Positions 1-7,642 of a DNA stretch of 64,000 nt are shown one piece after another. Position 1 is the first letter of the stretch, and the number at the start of each line of letters is the position of its first letter. The notes beneath the pieces were generated by a model, which was not told where the DNA came from, searched no databases, and was given only the letters and a program-made list of their open reading frames with translations. Where the stretch lies: positions 124,001 to 188,000 of the forward strand of contig NZ_JAPSIY010000005.1 of NCBI RefSeq assembly GCF_031178445.1, written 5' to 3'. The DNA is from Microbacterium sp. GTDB lineage: Bacteria; Actinomycetota; Actinomycetes; Actinomycetales; Microbacteriaceae. The position numbers were made by a program, and so were the translations under genes.

Positions 1-127
1 TGTCGTCAGAGCCGCCGGCGAGGAACGTCTCGTTCTCGGCCCAGTACTTCTGCCACTTGTCCTGGAGCGCGTGCGCAGAAGGCGTGTCGTGGGTCTCGGC
101 GGTGGGTGCGGACGAATGCTCGGACAA
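1..127 (-). CDS. leuS: Leucyl-tRNA synthetase, N-terminal fragment cut by the window edge
   Basis: Only about the first 42 residues lie in the window. The minus-strand frame reads L-Q-D-K-W-Q-K-Y-W-A-E-N-E-T-F-L-A-G-G. This matches the opening helix of bacterial LeuRS, where B. subtilis has a similar K-W-Q-x-Y-W-x-E-N-x-T-F stretch. An in-frame TAG lies just upstream at about 136-138. The most likely start is the TTG at 127-125, though an ATT a few codons earlier cannot be excluded. The enzyme would charge tRNA-Leu. IleRS and ValRS open with similar helices, but both are encoded elsewhere in this window, which favours LeuRS. The catalytic motifs are beyond the edge. Confidence 0.72.
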   Translation of the reverse strand, partial: MSEHSSAPTAETHDTPSAHALQDKWQKYWAENETFLAGGSDD

Positions 128-180
128 GGATCGGCCAATCTACGGATGCGGAACATCCCGGAAAATCGGGAGATTCCAGG

Positions 181-1545
181 TTATCGCGAGTTGCCCTCTC
201 CCCCGGCCTCGGTGAGGTCGGCGGTGAGTGCCGCCCATTCTCGCGGCAGCTCGGCGGCGAGCGCGGCCAGCGGCGCGCGCGCCTTGGTCGCGACCTCGGC
301 AGCCTCGGCATCGGGGCGGGAGAGCCAGGTGATGCCGCCGCCGGCTCCGACGTAGGCGCCGTCGCGCTCGACCACGATCGAGCGGATCACCATCGCCAGA
401 TCGACCCTGCCGTCCAGACCGACGTGCCCGAAGCATCCCGCGTACACCCCGCGGGGCGCAGCCTCGAGCCTGTTGAGGATGCTCATCGCCGACAGCTTCG
501 GCGCGCCCGTCATACTGCCGGCGGGGAAGGTGGCGTCGCACAGCTCTCCGAAGCGGATGCCGTCGCGCAGTCGCACGCTCACCGCGCTGACCAGTTGATG
601 CACGGCCGGGTAGGTCTCCACCTGCCACAGCCGTCCCACGTTCAGCGTCCCCGGCACGCCGACGTGGGAAAGGTCGTTGCGCATCAGGTCGACGATCATG
701 ACGTTCTCAGCGCGCTCCTTCACATCCGTGCGCAGCTCCTCGGCGAGCCGCGCGTCCTCGACCGGATCCTGCGACCGGGGTCGCGTCCCCTTAATGGGGC
801 TCGTCGACACGAAGCCACGGGACACGGCGAGGAACTGCTCGGGGCTCGCGCTGAGCAGGCTGCGGTCTCCGGCCCGCAGGTAGCCCCCGTGGTGCGCGGG
901 CGTGGCCGCCCGCAGCCTGCGATAGGCGGAGAGCGGGTCAGCCGGCCGCGGCGCGCGGAAGCGGGTGGTGAGGCAGAGCTGGTACGCATCGCCGCGCCGG
1001 ATCGCCTCCCGGCATTCCTCGATGAGCCCGGTGTACTCGCGCACGCCGTGCCGTGCGACAGCCGTCGACGTCGCCGGTACGGGCGGAGGAGGCGGCGCGG
1101 TGTCATCCGACAGGGCCGATCGCACCTGCGCCTGCCATGCCTCGGCGCTCGCCGGGTCGGCGAGCGTCCACAACCTGCGTCGCGCGTGATCGAGGGCGAT
1201 CGCCCGATGCACCGCGATCCATGCGCCCTGCGGTTGCCGCTCCGCACGGGTCACGGGTGCTCCGGCGCGACCGGCCCCCGACTCGTAATCCAGCCAGCCC
1301 ACCCATCCGCCCCGGAAGGGCACGGGAGATTCGGCCGCCGCGTCAACAGCCAGCGGCACCGCCCGCACGGCATCCGCATCGCTCTCGACCTCGCCCGCGC
1401 CGAGGATGCTCCAGCCGTCGGCCGCATCCGGACCGGCATCGAGCCAGAATGCCGCGTCGGTGTCGGCGAACAGACGCAGGAACAGGCTCTCGGCGTCCGT
1501 CCACCCGTCGAGCGGGAGAGCGGTCAGGGTCGCGGGAGATGACAC
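181..1545 (-). CDS. pabB: Aminodeoxychorismate synthase component I
   Basis: A 454-residue chorismate-binding enzyme, probably the PabB subunit that makes aminodeoxychorismate for folate synthesis. The decisive motif is P-I-K-G-T: the lysine is the catalytic residue of PabB, whereas anthranilate synthase TrpE normally has alanine there. Other family motifs are S-P-E-Q-F, V-D-L-M-R-N-D-L, G-S-M-T-G-A-P-K and a C-terminal G-G-G-I-T-W. The frame stays open far upstream, but that extension is antisense to dedA and low in complexity. The GTG at 1545 is preferred because a TACGCT -10 box lies 7 nt before it. No pabA or pabC is adjacent. Confidence 0.88.
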   Translation of the reverse strand: MSSPATLTALPLDGWTDAESLFLRLFADTDAAFWLDAGPDAADGWSILGAGEVESDADAVRAVPLAVDAAAESPVPFRGGWVGWLDYESGAGRAGAPVTRAERQPQGAWIAVHRAIALDHARRRLWTLADPASAEAWQAQVRSALSDDTAPPPPPVPATSTAVARHGVREYTGLIEECREAIRRGDAYQLCLTTRFRAPRPADPLSAYRRLRAATPAHHGGYLRAGDRSLLSASPEQFLAVSRGFVSTSPIKGTRPRSQDPVEDARLAEELRTDVKERAENVMIVDLMRNDLSHVGVPGTLNVGRLWQVETYPAVHQLVSAVSVRLRDGIRFGELCDATFPAGSMTGAPKLSAMSILNRLEAAPRGVYAGCFGHVGLDGRVDLAMVIRSIVVERDGAYVGAGGGITWLSRPDAEAAEVATKARAPLAALAAELPREWAALTADLTEAGGEGNSR

Positions 1546-1552
1546 GATTCTC

Positions 1553-1582
1553 AGCGTACGACCCGCATCGGGCTCGTAAGCT
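1553..1582. promoter_or_regulatory. Back-to-back leaderless promoters of pabB and dedA
   Basis: Only 43 bp separate the two divergent start codons. On the minus strand TACGCT (1558-1553) lies 7 nt before the pabB GTG. On the plus strand TAAGCT (1577-1582) lies 6 nt before the dedA GTG. Neither start has a Shine-Dalgarno sequence. The arrangement fits two leaderless transcripts whose -35 regions overlap the opposite promoter. Inferred from sequence only. Confidence 0.55.
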
Positions 1583-1588
1583 CGTGGC

Positions 1589-2245
1589 GTGAACGACTTC
1601 GTGCTGTGGGCCATCGAACTGGTGCAGTCGGTCGATCCCGTCCTGCGCACGGTGCTCGCTGGCATCGCGATCATGCTCGAGACGAGCATCCTGATCGGGC
1701 TGGTCGTTCCCGGGGACACGGTCGTGCTGGTCGCTTCGATCGGCGTGTCCGGGTGGGTCGAGGGCGTCGTGCTCGGGGCCGTCGTCGTCGTCGGGGCCCT
1801 GATCGGGGAATCGATCGGGTTCTGGCTCGGCAGATGGATAGGCCCGCACATCCGCACGTCATGGCTGGGCAGACGCATCGGCGAGGCGCACTGGGCGCGC
1901 TCCGAGCGCTACCTGCGCCGTCGTGGCGGGATCGCCATCTTCCTCTCCCGCTTCCTCCCCGTGCTGCACTCGCTCGTGCCGCTGACCGTCGGCATGAGCG
2001 GGTTCGCCTACCGGAGGTTCCTGGCCTGGACCTTCCCCGCGTGCGTGCTGTGGACCTCGATCTACGTGGGTGTCGCGTCCGTGATGGCAGGCAACTACAA
2101 GGAGCTGTCGCAGACGGTGCACTACGCGGGCTATCTTTTCGTCGGCGTGATCGTGCTGCTGCTGATCGCCGTGCTGGTGGCGAAGAAGGTCATTGCCAAG
2201 CGCGAGGAGCGGCATATGACCGAGGAGAGCCCGCACGACGCGTGA
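1589..2245 (+). CDS. DedA family (VTT-domain) membrane protein
   Basis: A 218-residue polytopic inner-membrane protein of the DedA/SNARE-associated family, whose members are linked to lipid flipping and membrane homeostasis. Signature elements are the P-G-D motif near residue 41, a G-E-S-I-G-F-W-L-G stretch around residue 73, and the amphipathic F-L-S-R-F-L-P-V-L-H...P-L-T-V-G motif around residues 118-134. About five hydrophobic segments are visible, with a charged C-terminal tail. It is followed 33 nt later by the App1-type phosphatase gene and probably heads a short operon. The substrate lipid cannot be read from the sequence. Confidence 0.85.
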   Translation: MNDFVLWAIELVQSVDPVLRTVLAGIAIMLETSILIGLVVPGDTVVLVASIGVSGWVEGVVLGAVVVVGALIGESIGFWLGRWIGPHIRTSWLGRRIGEAHWARSERYLRRRGGIAIFLSRFLPVLHSLVPLTVGMSGFAYRRFLAWTFPACVLWTSIYVGVASVMAGNYKELSQTVHYAGYLFVGVIVLLLIAVLVAKKVIAKREERHMTEESPHDA

Positions 2246-2278
2246 GCCTCGGCGTGGAACCGTGAAAGACTGAAGGAG

Positions 2279-3307
2279 ATGTCCCCAGCCTCAGCGGCCA
2301 AGATCCACTGGTTCGCTCGACTCGAGCACCGTTTCCACGTCTGGCGCGAACGCCGCGCCCGCAGGCGAGGGCGTTCGGCGACCGCGGTGCCGTTTCCCGG
2401 CTACGGTGGCTCCGACTGGGTGCGCGTGGTGGGCCGTGTGCTGATCGTGCCGCCCCCGCCCAAGCGCGCGCGAGGCGAACGAGCCGGTGTGCGCGGCTGG
2501 CGCTCGTTCGTCGGCATCCCGGTCAGCTTCGCCTCGGCCCGCGTCGAGATCGGCGGCCGTGTGCACGAGGTCGTGGCCGATCGCGGCGGCGTGATCGACA
2601 CGGTCGTCGAAGCCCACCTGGAGCCGGGCTGGCAGACGTTCACCATGTCGGTGGAGGGGCAGGAACCGGTCGAGGCGAGCGTGTTCGTCGTCGGGGATGA
2701 CGTGCGCTTCGGCGTCGTGTGCGACGTGGACGACACCGTGATGGTCACCGCCCTGCCGCGCCCGTTCATCGCGGCGTGGAACTCGTTCGTGCTCGATGAG
2801 CACGCCCGCACGCCGGTACCGGGGATGGCTGTGCTGCTGGAGCAGCTGCGACGGGATCACCCCGGCGCGCCCGTGATCTACCTGTCGACAGGGGCGTGGA
2901 ACATCGCGCCGACCCTGCGCCGCTTCCTCAGTCGGCACCTGTTCCCCGCCGGCGCCATGCTGCTCACCGACTGGGGTCCGACCCATGACCGCTGGTTCCG
3001 CAGCGGACGCGAGCACAAGACGCGCAATCTGCGCCGGCTCGCGCAGGAGTTCCCCGAGGTGCGCTGGCTGCTCATCGGAGACGACGGGCAGCATGACGAG
3101 GCGATCTACTCCCAGTTCCTCGAAGAGCATCCATCCTCGGTGGCCGGCATCGCGATCCGCCGGCTGCTCCCTGCGGAGGCCATGCTCGCGGGCGGTCGGG
3201 CCACAGCACCTCACGACGAGAACGCCGTGCCGTGGGTGAGCGCCGAGGACGGCGCCGGACTGCGCGACCGACTCGGCGACGTCGGCATCCTCGACGCGGG
3301 CTCATGA
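2279..3307 (+). CDS. App1-type phosphatidate phosphatase family protein (DUF2183)
   Basis: A 342-residue protein with an N-terminal beta-rich domain and a C-terminal HAD-like phosphatase domain. The nucleophile motif D-V-D-D-T sits at residues 149-153 (the DxDxT signature of App1/lipin-type phosphatases). Downstream come Y-L-S-T-G-A-W-N and L-I-G-D-D-G-Q-H-D, which fit the remaining HAD motifs. Its probable reaction is dephosphorylation of phosphatidate or a related lipid phosphate, which fits its position after a DedA gene. Oddly, the purine-rich AAGGAG abuts the ATG with no spacer, so initiation may rely on coupling with dedA. It overlaps the next gene by 4 nt (ATGA). Confidence 0.8.
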   Translation: MSPASAAKIHWFARLEHRFHVWRERRARRRGRSATAVPFPGYGGSDWVRVVGRVLIVPPPPKRARGERAGVRGWRSFVGIPVSFASARVEIGGRVHEVVADRGGVIDTVVEAHLEPGWQTFTMSVEGQEPVEASVFVVGDDVRFGVVCDVDDTVMVTALPRPFIAAWNSFVLDEHARTPVPGMAVLLEQLRRDHPGAPVIYLSTGAWNIAPTLRRFLSRHLFPAGAMLLTDWGPTHDRWFRSGREHKTRNLRRLAQEFPEVRWLLIGDDGQHDEAIYSQFLEEHPSSVAGIAIRRLLPAEAMLAGGRATAPHDENAVPWVSAEDGAGLRDRLGDVGILDAGS

Positions 3308-4179
3308 TCGCCTCGCCCGCCGCATGCCTCCCGCGAGCGGATTGGCTCGAGCGGGCCGAGCGCCATGCGCAGCGTGCCGACGCGCTGACGGCGGCGCATC
3401 GCGAACGCGCCGCCCGCGGCCAGAAGCACCCTGTCTGGGACTTCCTCTTCACCTATTACTCGTACAAGCCGGCGCAGCTGCGCCGCTGGCATCCCGGTGC
3501 CGGCGTGACCCTCGAAGATGCCGCGGAGCGGACGGGCTGGCGCTGGTACTCCCCCGCAGCGCGCCCCGTTGACCTCTTCCCGGACGCAAGGGCGTTCGCC
3601 GACGACAAACCCGATCTCGCCCGGCTCGTGGAGCGGATGCTGCGCCGCACCGCGTCACGACCGGGGCAGTTCGGGTGCTTCGGCCTGCACGAGTGGGCGA
3701 TGGTCTACCGCGCCGACGAGCATCGGCATCCGGTTCCGCTGAGGCTGGGACAGGCGGGAACGGATGCGGTCGTCGAGGCGCACGAGCTGCGCTGCACCCA
3801 CTTCGACGCGTTCCGGTTCTTCACCCCGGAGGCCGTGCCCCGCAACCGGCTCGCGCCCACCAGGGAGACTCAGCCGACGCTGGAACAACCGGGCTGCCTG
3901 CACGCCGGCATGGATCTGTACAAGTGGGCGATGAAGCTCGGCCCGCTCATTCCCGGGGAGATGCTGCTGGACGCCTTCGAGCTCGCGCGCGACATCCGCC
4001 TGCTCGATATGGAGGCGGCACCGTACGATCTGTCGGCGTGGGGCGTGCGGCCGGTGCCGATCGAGACTCCCGAGGGCAAGGCGGAGTACGTGCGACGACA
4101 GCGCGGCTTCGCAGAGCGCGGCGCGGCGATGCGCGAGCGGATGCTGCGCGCCTGGCTCGGCGCATCAGTCTCAGCCTGA
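3304..4179 (+). CDS. Conserved actinobacterial protein of unknown function
   Basis: A 291-residue soluble protein. The ATG at 3304 overlaps the preceding stop (ATGA), so it is translationally coupled to the phosphatase gene. Recognisable features are K-H-P-V-W-D-F-L-F-T-Y-Y-S-Y-K-P near residue 42, L-R-R-W-H-P-G, and a central F-G-C-F-G-L-H-E-W-A-M-V-Y block, all rich in aromatics and histidines. I recall database entries for this actinobacterial family labelled '3-methyladenine DNA glycosylase', but I see no helix-hairpin-helix glycosylase motif and do not endorse that label. No signal peptide or transmembrane segment is apparent. Function unknown; the operon context suggests a link to membrane lipid metabolism. 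Confidence 0.7.
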   Translation: MIASPAACLPRADWLERAERHAQRADALTAAHRERAARGQKHPVWDFLFTYYSYKPAQLRRWHPGAGVTLEDAAERTGWRWYSPAARPVDLFPDARAFADDKPDLARLVERMLRRTASRPGQFGCFGLHEWAMVYRADEHRHPVPLRLGQAGTDAVVEAHELRCTHFDAFRFFTPEAVPRNRLAPTRETQPTLEQPGCLHAGMDLYKWAMKLGPLIPGEMLLDAFELARDIRLLDMEAAPYDLSAWGVRPVPIETPEGKAEYVRRQRGFAERGAAMRERMLRAWLGASVSA

Positions 4180-4187
4180 GCCCCCAC

Positions 4188-4210
4188 TAGGGTTGCCTGG
4201 GAGGGGAGGA
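4188..4210 (+). promoter_or_regulatory. Probable promoter and ribosome binding site of the seven-gene Ycf46 operon
   Basis: TAGGGT at 4188-4193 fits an actinobacterial -10 box. The strong purine tract GAGGGGAGGA (4201-4210) lies just before the GTG at 4214. This is the only plausible promoter before a run of seven genes with gaps of 25 nt or less, so the whole block could be one transcript. No obvious operator palindrome was seen. Confidence 0.45.
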
Positions 4211-4213
4211 CGA

Positions 4214-5032
4214 GTGAGTTCGAGGGCAGAGCCGTCTTCGCGTGCGCGTGCGCGGATCCGTGCGTTCAGCGCCGGGTACACGCTGGTGGCCCTGGTGCTG
4301 ATCGCGCTCATCGCGTGGCCCTTGCTCACCTCGGCAGCCGACGGATACCGCCCCGGACCCGGTGGCATCGTCACCTCGGACGACTACTACGACCCCTGGG
4401 ACGACCCTGAGCCGACCGCCGCCTCCGCGGAGGGCGACACCTGGACCGGTCACGGCCAGCAGTACATCCCTCTCACCAGCCTGACGCCGGGCGAGCCGCT
4501 GCTGTTCACCTACCTCGACGACGAGACCCCGATCTCCGCGGTGTTCCTCAGTGAGCGCGGCGCTGCGAGCGAGGATCTCGCACCGGCCGAGTTCAGCGAC
4601 TATTCCACCGAACCGTTCCACCTGCTTCCCACCTCCTCGGAGATGACGGTGTGGCTGCGTGCGAGGACCGCTGACGAATGGCGCGTGCGCATCGAGCCGG
4701 CCGACCTCGAAGAGCGTGCAGGAATCGTGTCGGGCAGCGGATCCACCTCCTTCCTCTACACCGGCACGGCGACCGCGGCTCGGGTGACGGCTCGCGGCGA
4801 GTACACGGTGCGGCTGCACATCACGACGGGCGAGGGTCACGACCCGGAGTACCGCACCTTCCAGGACTCCTCGTCGACGGTCGCCTGGCCGGACAGCCCC
4901 GCCGTGGTCTTCTCCGTCGACAGCTACGACGACTCCACCAGCTGGTCGATCGAGTTCTTCGAACCGGCTCCGACCGCCTCGCCGACGCCCAGCGCCGACG
5001 CCTCGACACCCGAGGGGGATGCGGATGAGTGA
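4214..5032 (+). CDS. Membrane-anchored extracytoplasmic protein, first of a paralogous pair
   Basis: A 272-residue protein. The GTG at 4214 follows a strong ribosome binding site; an in-frame ATG at 4193 is less likely. A basic N-terminus (R-A-R-A-R-I-R) precedes one hydrophobic segment at about residues 22-42, then an acidic, beta-rich ectodomain and a Pro/Thr/Ser/Asp tail. It has no lipobox or sortase motif, so it probably stays anchored by its N-terminal helix. The distal half aligns by eye with the next gene product: a G-S-G start, an L-x-Y-x-G segment, a long acidic loop, and a final V-x-F-x-x-x-S...W-S-x-x-x-x-E strand pair. Family not recognised; it may sense or bind something outside the membrane for the operon. 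Confidence 0.75.
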   Translation: MSSRAEPSSRARARIRAFSAGYTLVALVLIALIAWPLLTSAADGYRPGPGGIVTSDDYYDPWDDPEPTAASAEGDTWTGHGQQYIPLTSLTPGEPLLFTYLDDETPISAVFLSERGAASEDLAPAEFSDYSTEPFHLLPTSSEMTVWLRARTADEWRVRIEPADLEERAGIVSGSGSTSFLYTGTATAARVTARGEYTVRLHITTGEGHDPEYRTFQDSSSTVAWPDSPAVVFSVDSYDDSTSWSIEFFEPAPTASPTPSADASTPEGDADE

Positions 5033-5777
5033 CCCGGCACTGCACCGCATCGGCGTCTTCTCCCGCGCCGCCTGGGGCGTTGGCGCGCTCGGTGTCATGG
5101 TCGCCGCCTTCTTCGTCGTCCCCCAGGTCGCGCTGGTCGACGGCGCACTCCACGTAGACCCCGGGCAGGGGCTCGTCGCCGATCGCGTCTACCCGTACTA
5201 CGAGGAGGACCCCGTGCGGCTCGAACTCGTCGACGGACGGCTCAGCGGCGACGAACGCGGTGGCTGGCTCCCCTTCCCCGCTGACTCCGAACCGCTGGCG
5301 TTTCGCATGACGCATGAGCACGACGACTACGTCAACGTGTTCCAGACCGCCGACGCGGCGTCGTTCGAACTCGGCCAGGATCGTCCCGAGAATCTCGAGG
5401 CTCTCTGGGATCCGGACGATGTCGTGTACGCGACGCCCGCGCTCACGGACGGCAGGCTCTGGTTCTCGGCCGGCACGGAGAGCTGGGATCTGGTGGCCGA
5501 GCCGGTCGAGAGCACGCCGCTCGTCGACGGCGCCGCCAACGGTTCCGGTGATGCCCTGCTCTCGTACCGCGGCGACGCGCTCAGCGCGCGATTCTCCCAT
5601 TCCGGGCCGGGGTTCCTCCGGGTGACGCTGTACGCGCCGGAACTCGAGTACGCCGCAGACCCGGCGGTCAACGACGTCGATGACTTCAGCACCCGCGCCT
5701 CCTGGCGCGCGCCGGGTACGGTGCTGTTCAGGATCGAATCGACCGGCGGCGAATGGTCCGTCGACGTGGACGAATGA
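5025..5777 (+). CDS. Membrane-anchored extracytoplasmic protein, second of the pair
   Basis: A 250-residue protein. The ATG at 5025 is preferred over the ATG at 5019 because GAGGGGGA lies 5-6 nt upstream. It overlaps the preceding gene by 8 nt. One transmembrane helix lies at about residues 14-37 (hydrophobic, Val/Ala/Phe-rich), followed by an acidic, Trp-containing ectodomain that ends in W-S-V-D-V-D-E. It resembles the preceding protein in layout and in several short blocks (E-P-L-x-F, W-x-L/V...E-P, G-S-G-x-x-L-x-Y), so a tandem duplication is likely. There are no cysteines or obvious catalytic residues. The AAA ATPase gene begins 10 nt after its stop. Function unknown. Confidence 0.75.
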   Translation: MSDPALHRIGVFSRAAWGVGALGVMVAAFFVVPQVALVDGALHVDPGQGLVADRVYPYYEEDPVRLELVDGRLSGDERGGWLPFPADSEPLAFRMTHEHDDYVNVFQTADAASFELGQDRPENLEALWDPDDVVYATPALTDGRLWFSAGTESWDLVAEPVESTPLVDGAANGSGDALLSYRGDALSARFSHSGPGFLRVTLYAPELEYAADPAVNDVDDFSTRASWRAPGTVLFRIESTGGEWSVDVDE

Positions 5778-5787
5778 AAGGGATGGC

Positions 5788-7407
5788 ATGACGTTCGCCC
5801 AGACGCTCGACGAGGCCTTCAAGGCCCGCCTGCCGCTGCTGTACCTGGAGACCGGCGAGGAGGTACGCGCCATCGAAGCGGTGACGCAGGCCGCCGCCGC
5901 CCAGCGGCATCCTCGTCCGGTGTGGACGTGGACCAGCGCGCTCGGCCTGATCGACCCCGACGGCAAGAGCGTCGCGAACACCGCCAACCCCGCGCGGGCG
6001 CTCTCGCACATCGCAGGAGTGCCGGACGCCGGCGTCTTCGTCTTCTGCGATCTGCACGCCTACTTCGGCTCCGAGCATCGCCAGGGCGAGCCGCTCGTCG
6101 TCCGAACCGCGCGCGAGACGGCGCTGGACTTCCGCCACGGCGACGCTTCCAGGGTGCTTGTTCTCATCTCGCCCGTGCGCACCATCCCGCCTGAGCTGAG
6201 CGAGCTCACGCATCTGCTGGAGTTCCCGCTGCCGGACCCGGCAGAGATCCGCGAACTGCTCGACACCATGATCGAGCGCAACTCGTCGGGGCCTGGGCGG
6301 ATCCGCATCGACGCCGACGACGACGTTCGAGACCAGCTGGTGCACGCCGCGCTCGGCCTGTCGATGGCCGAGGCGGAGAACGCGTTCGCTCGCGCCATGG
6401 TGAACGACGGCTCCCTCGGCGCGGCAGACGTCCACGTCATCCTGGACGAGAAGGGGCAGATCGTCCGCAAGTCCGGCCTGCTCGAGTTCATGGACGCCGG
6501 CATCGACCTCGACGACGTCGGCGGGCTGAACAACCTCAAGCGCTGGCTCTCGCGTCGTAGCGGCTCGTGGCTCAGCGGGGCCAAGGAGTACGGCCTGCCC
6601 GACCCCAAGGGCGTCCTGATCACCGGCGTGCCGGGATGCGGCAAGTCGCTGACAGCGAAGGCGACCGCAGCATCATGGGGACTGCCACTGCTGCGCCTCG
6701 ACATCGGCCGCATCTTCTCGGGACTGGTCGGCTCCAGCGAGCAGAACCTGCGCACGGCGATCGCGACAGCCGAGGCCGTCGCACCGTGCATCCTGTGGGT
6801 GGACGAGATCGAGAAGGGCTTCTCCAACACCACCGGCAACGGCGACTCCGGCACCTCCGCGCGCGTGTTCGGCACGTTCCTGACCTGGATGCAGGAGAAG
6901 AAGCGGTCGGTCTTCGTCGTGGCGACAGCCAACAACATCGACGCGCTGCCGCCGGAGTTCCTGCGTAAGGGACGCTTCGATGAGATCTTCTTCGTGGACC
7001 TGCCCACGGCCGTCGAGCGCGAGGTGATCTGGCGGCTGCAGCTGGAGGCGAACGCGTCGGATGCGAACGGGCTGCGCGCCGTCGCGCAGGACCCGGATGC
7101 GATCGCCGAGCTCGTGCGGCGCACCGAGAACCACTCCGGAGCGGAGATCGAGCAGGCCGTCGTCGCCGCACTGTTCGAGGGATACAGCCTGGGCCGTCCG
7201 GTGGACCGCGGCGTACTGGAGCAGGTGGTCGAATCCACCATCCCGCTTGCCGTGACGCAGGCCGAGGAGGTGCGGCGCATCCGCGATTGGGCTTCCGAGC
7301 GCGCGGTGCGTGCGACCGGGTCGGAGGATCTGGACCCGATCGAGACCGGCGCCGAAGCGACGGGCGGACTGTCGTCGCGCCGCGGCGGCCGTACGGTCGA
7401 CTACTGA
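5788..7407 (+). CDS. Ycf46-like AAA+ ATPase
   Basis: A 539-residue cytoplasmic protein. Residues 1-225 form the N-terminal domain typical of Ycf46, which resembles a degenerate ATPase lobe. The AAA+ module starts near D-D-V-G-G-L-N-N-L-K-R-W-L (242-254). It has Walker A G-V-P-G-C-G-K-S (280-287), Walker B I-L-W-V-D-E (335-340), sensor 1 A-T-A-N-N (379-383) and the R-K-G-R-F-D-E box (393-399). The F-F-V-D-L-P following it is typical of cyanobacterial and plastid Ycf46. The Walker A contains Cys where Thr is usual. The C-terminal 50 residues are acidic then basic and end in R-T-V-D-Y, a tail shared with the last gene of the operon. Substrate unknown; probably remodels a partner encoded here. 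Confidence 0.88.
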   Translation: MTFAQTLDEAFKARLPLLYLETGEEVRAIEAVTQAAAAQRHPRPVWTWTSALGLIDPDGKSVANTANPARALSHIAGVPDAGVFVFCDLHAYFGSEHRQGEPLVVRTARETALDFRHGDASRVLVLISPVRTIPPELSELTHLLEFPLPDPAEIRELLDTMIERNSSGPGRIRIDADDDVRDQLVHAALGLSMAEAENAFARAMVNDGSLGAADVHVILDEKGQIVRKSGLLEFMDAGIDLDDVGGLNNLKRWLSRRSGSWLSGAKEYGLPDPKGVLITGVPGCGKSLTAKATAASWGLPLLRLDIGRIFSGLVGSSEQNLRTAIATAEAVAPCILWVDEIEKGFSNTTGNGDSGTSARVFGTFLTWMQEKKRSVFVVATANNIDALPPEFLRKGRFDEIFFVDLPTAVEREVIWRLQLEANASDANGLRAVAQDPDAIAELVRRTENHSGAEIEQAVVAALFEGYSLGRPVDRGVLEQVVESTIPLAVTQAEEVRRIRDWASERAVRATGSEDLDPIETGAEATGGLSSRRGGRTVDY

Positions 7408-7432
7408 GGGCCCCTGAGATCGGAGGAGAAAC

Positions 7433-7642
7433 GTGCAGAAGCAGCTGATCGTCAACCTGCGCCCCGACGGCTCGGTCGCAGCAGAGACACTGGGTATGAC
7501 CGGCGACGAGTGCCTGGCCTACATCTCGGCGCTCGAGGATCTTCTCGACGCCACCACGACGTCCTCGGCGTACACCGCCGATCACGCGGGGATCGCCACC
7601 GATGCCAAGGCGCAGCTCCTCGACGAGGAGCGCCGCATATGA
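7433..7642 (+). CDS. DUF2997 family small protein
   Basis: A 69-residue protein with a GTG start preceded by GGAGGAG. The N-terminus is a beta hairpin followed by a helix: L-I-V-N-L-R-P-D-G-S-V-x-x-E, then G-M-T-G-D-E-C-L and an acidic helix. This matches the DUF2997 pattern (x-D-G-x-V-x-x-E-x-x-G-x-x-G-x-x-C-L), a family found beside Ycf46 and DUF1257 genes in cyanobacteria. The single cysteine (Cys27) is in the family's conserved position. Its stop overlaps the next start (ATGA), so it is coupled to the radical SAM gene. Possible roles are a scaffold, a cofactor carrier, or a substrate of the radical SAM protein; none is proven. Confidence 0.8.
   Translation: MQKQLIVNLRPDGSVAAETLGMTGDECLAYISALEDLLDATTTSSAYTADHAGIATDAKAQLLDEERRI

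Noticed and set aside
1546..1878. 111-codon N-terminal extension of pabB
   Set aside because: The extension is antisense to dedA and is Thr/Ser/Pro-rich low complexity. A -10 box directly precedes the GTG at 1545.
3304..4179. 3-methyladenine DNA glycosylase
   Set aside because: The remembered database label is not supported by any helix-hairpin-helix or catalytic Asp motif that I can see in the protein.
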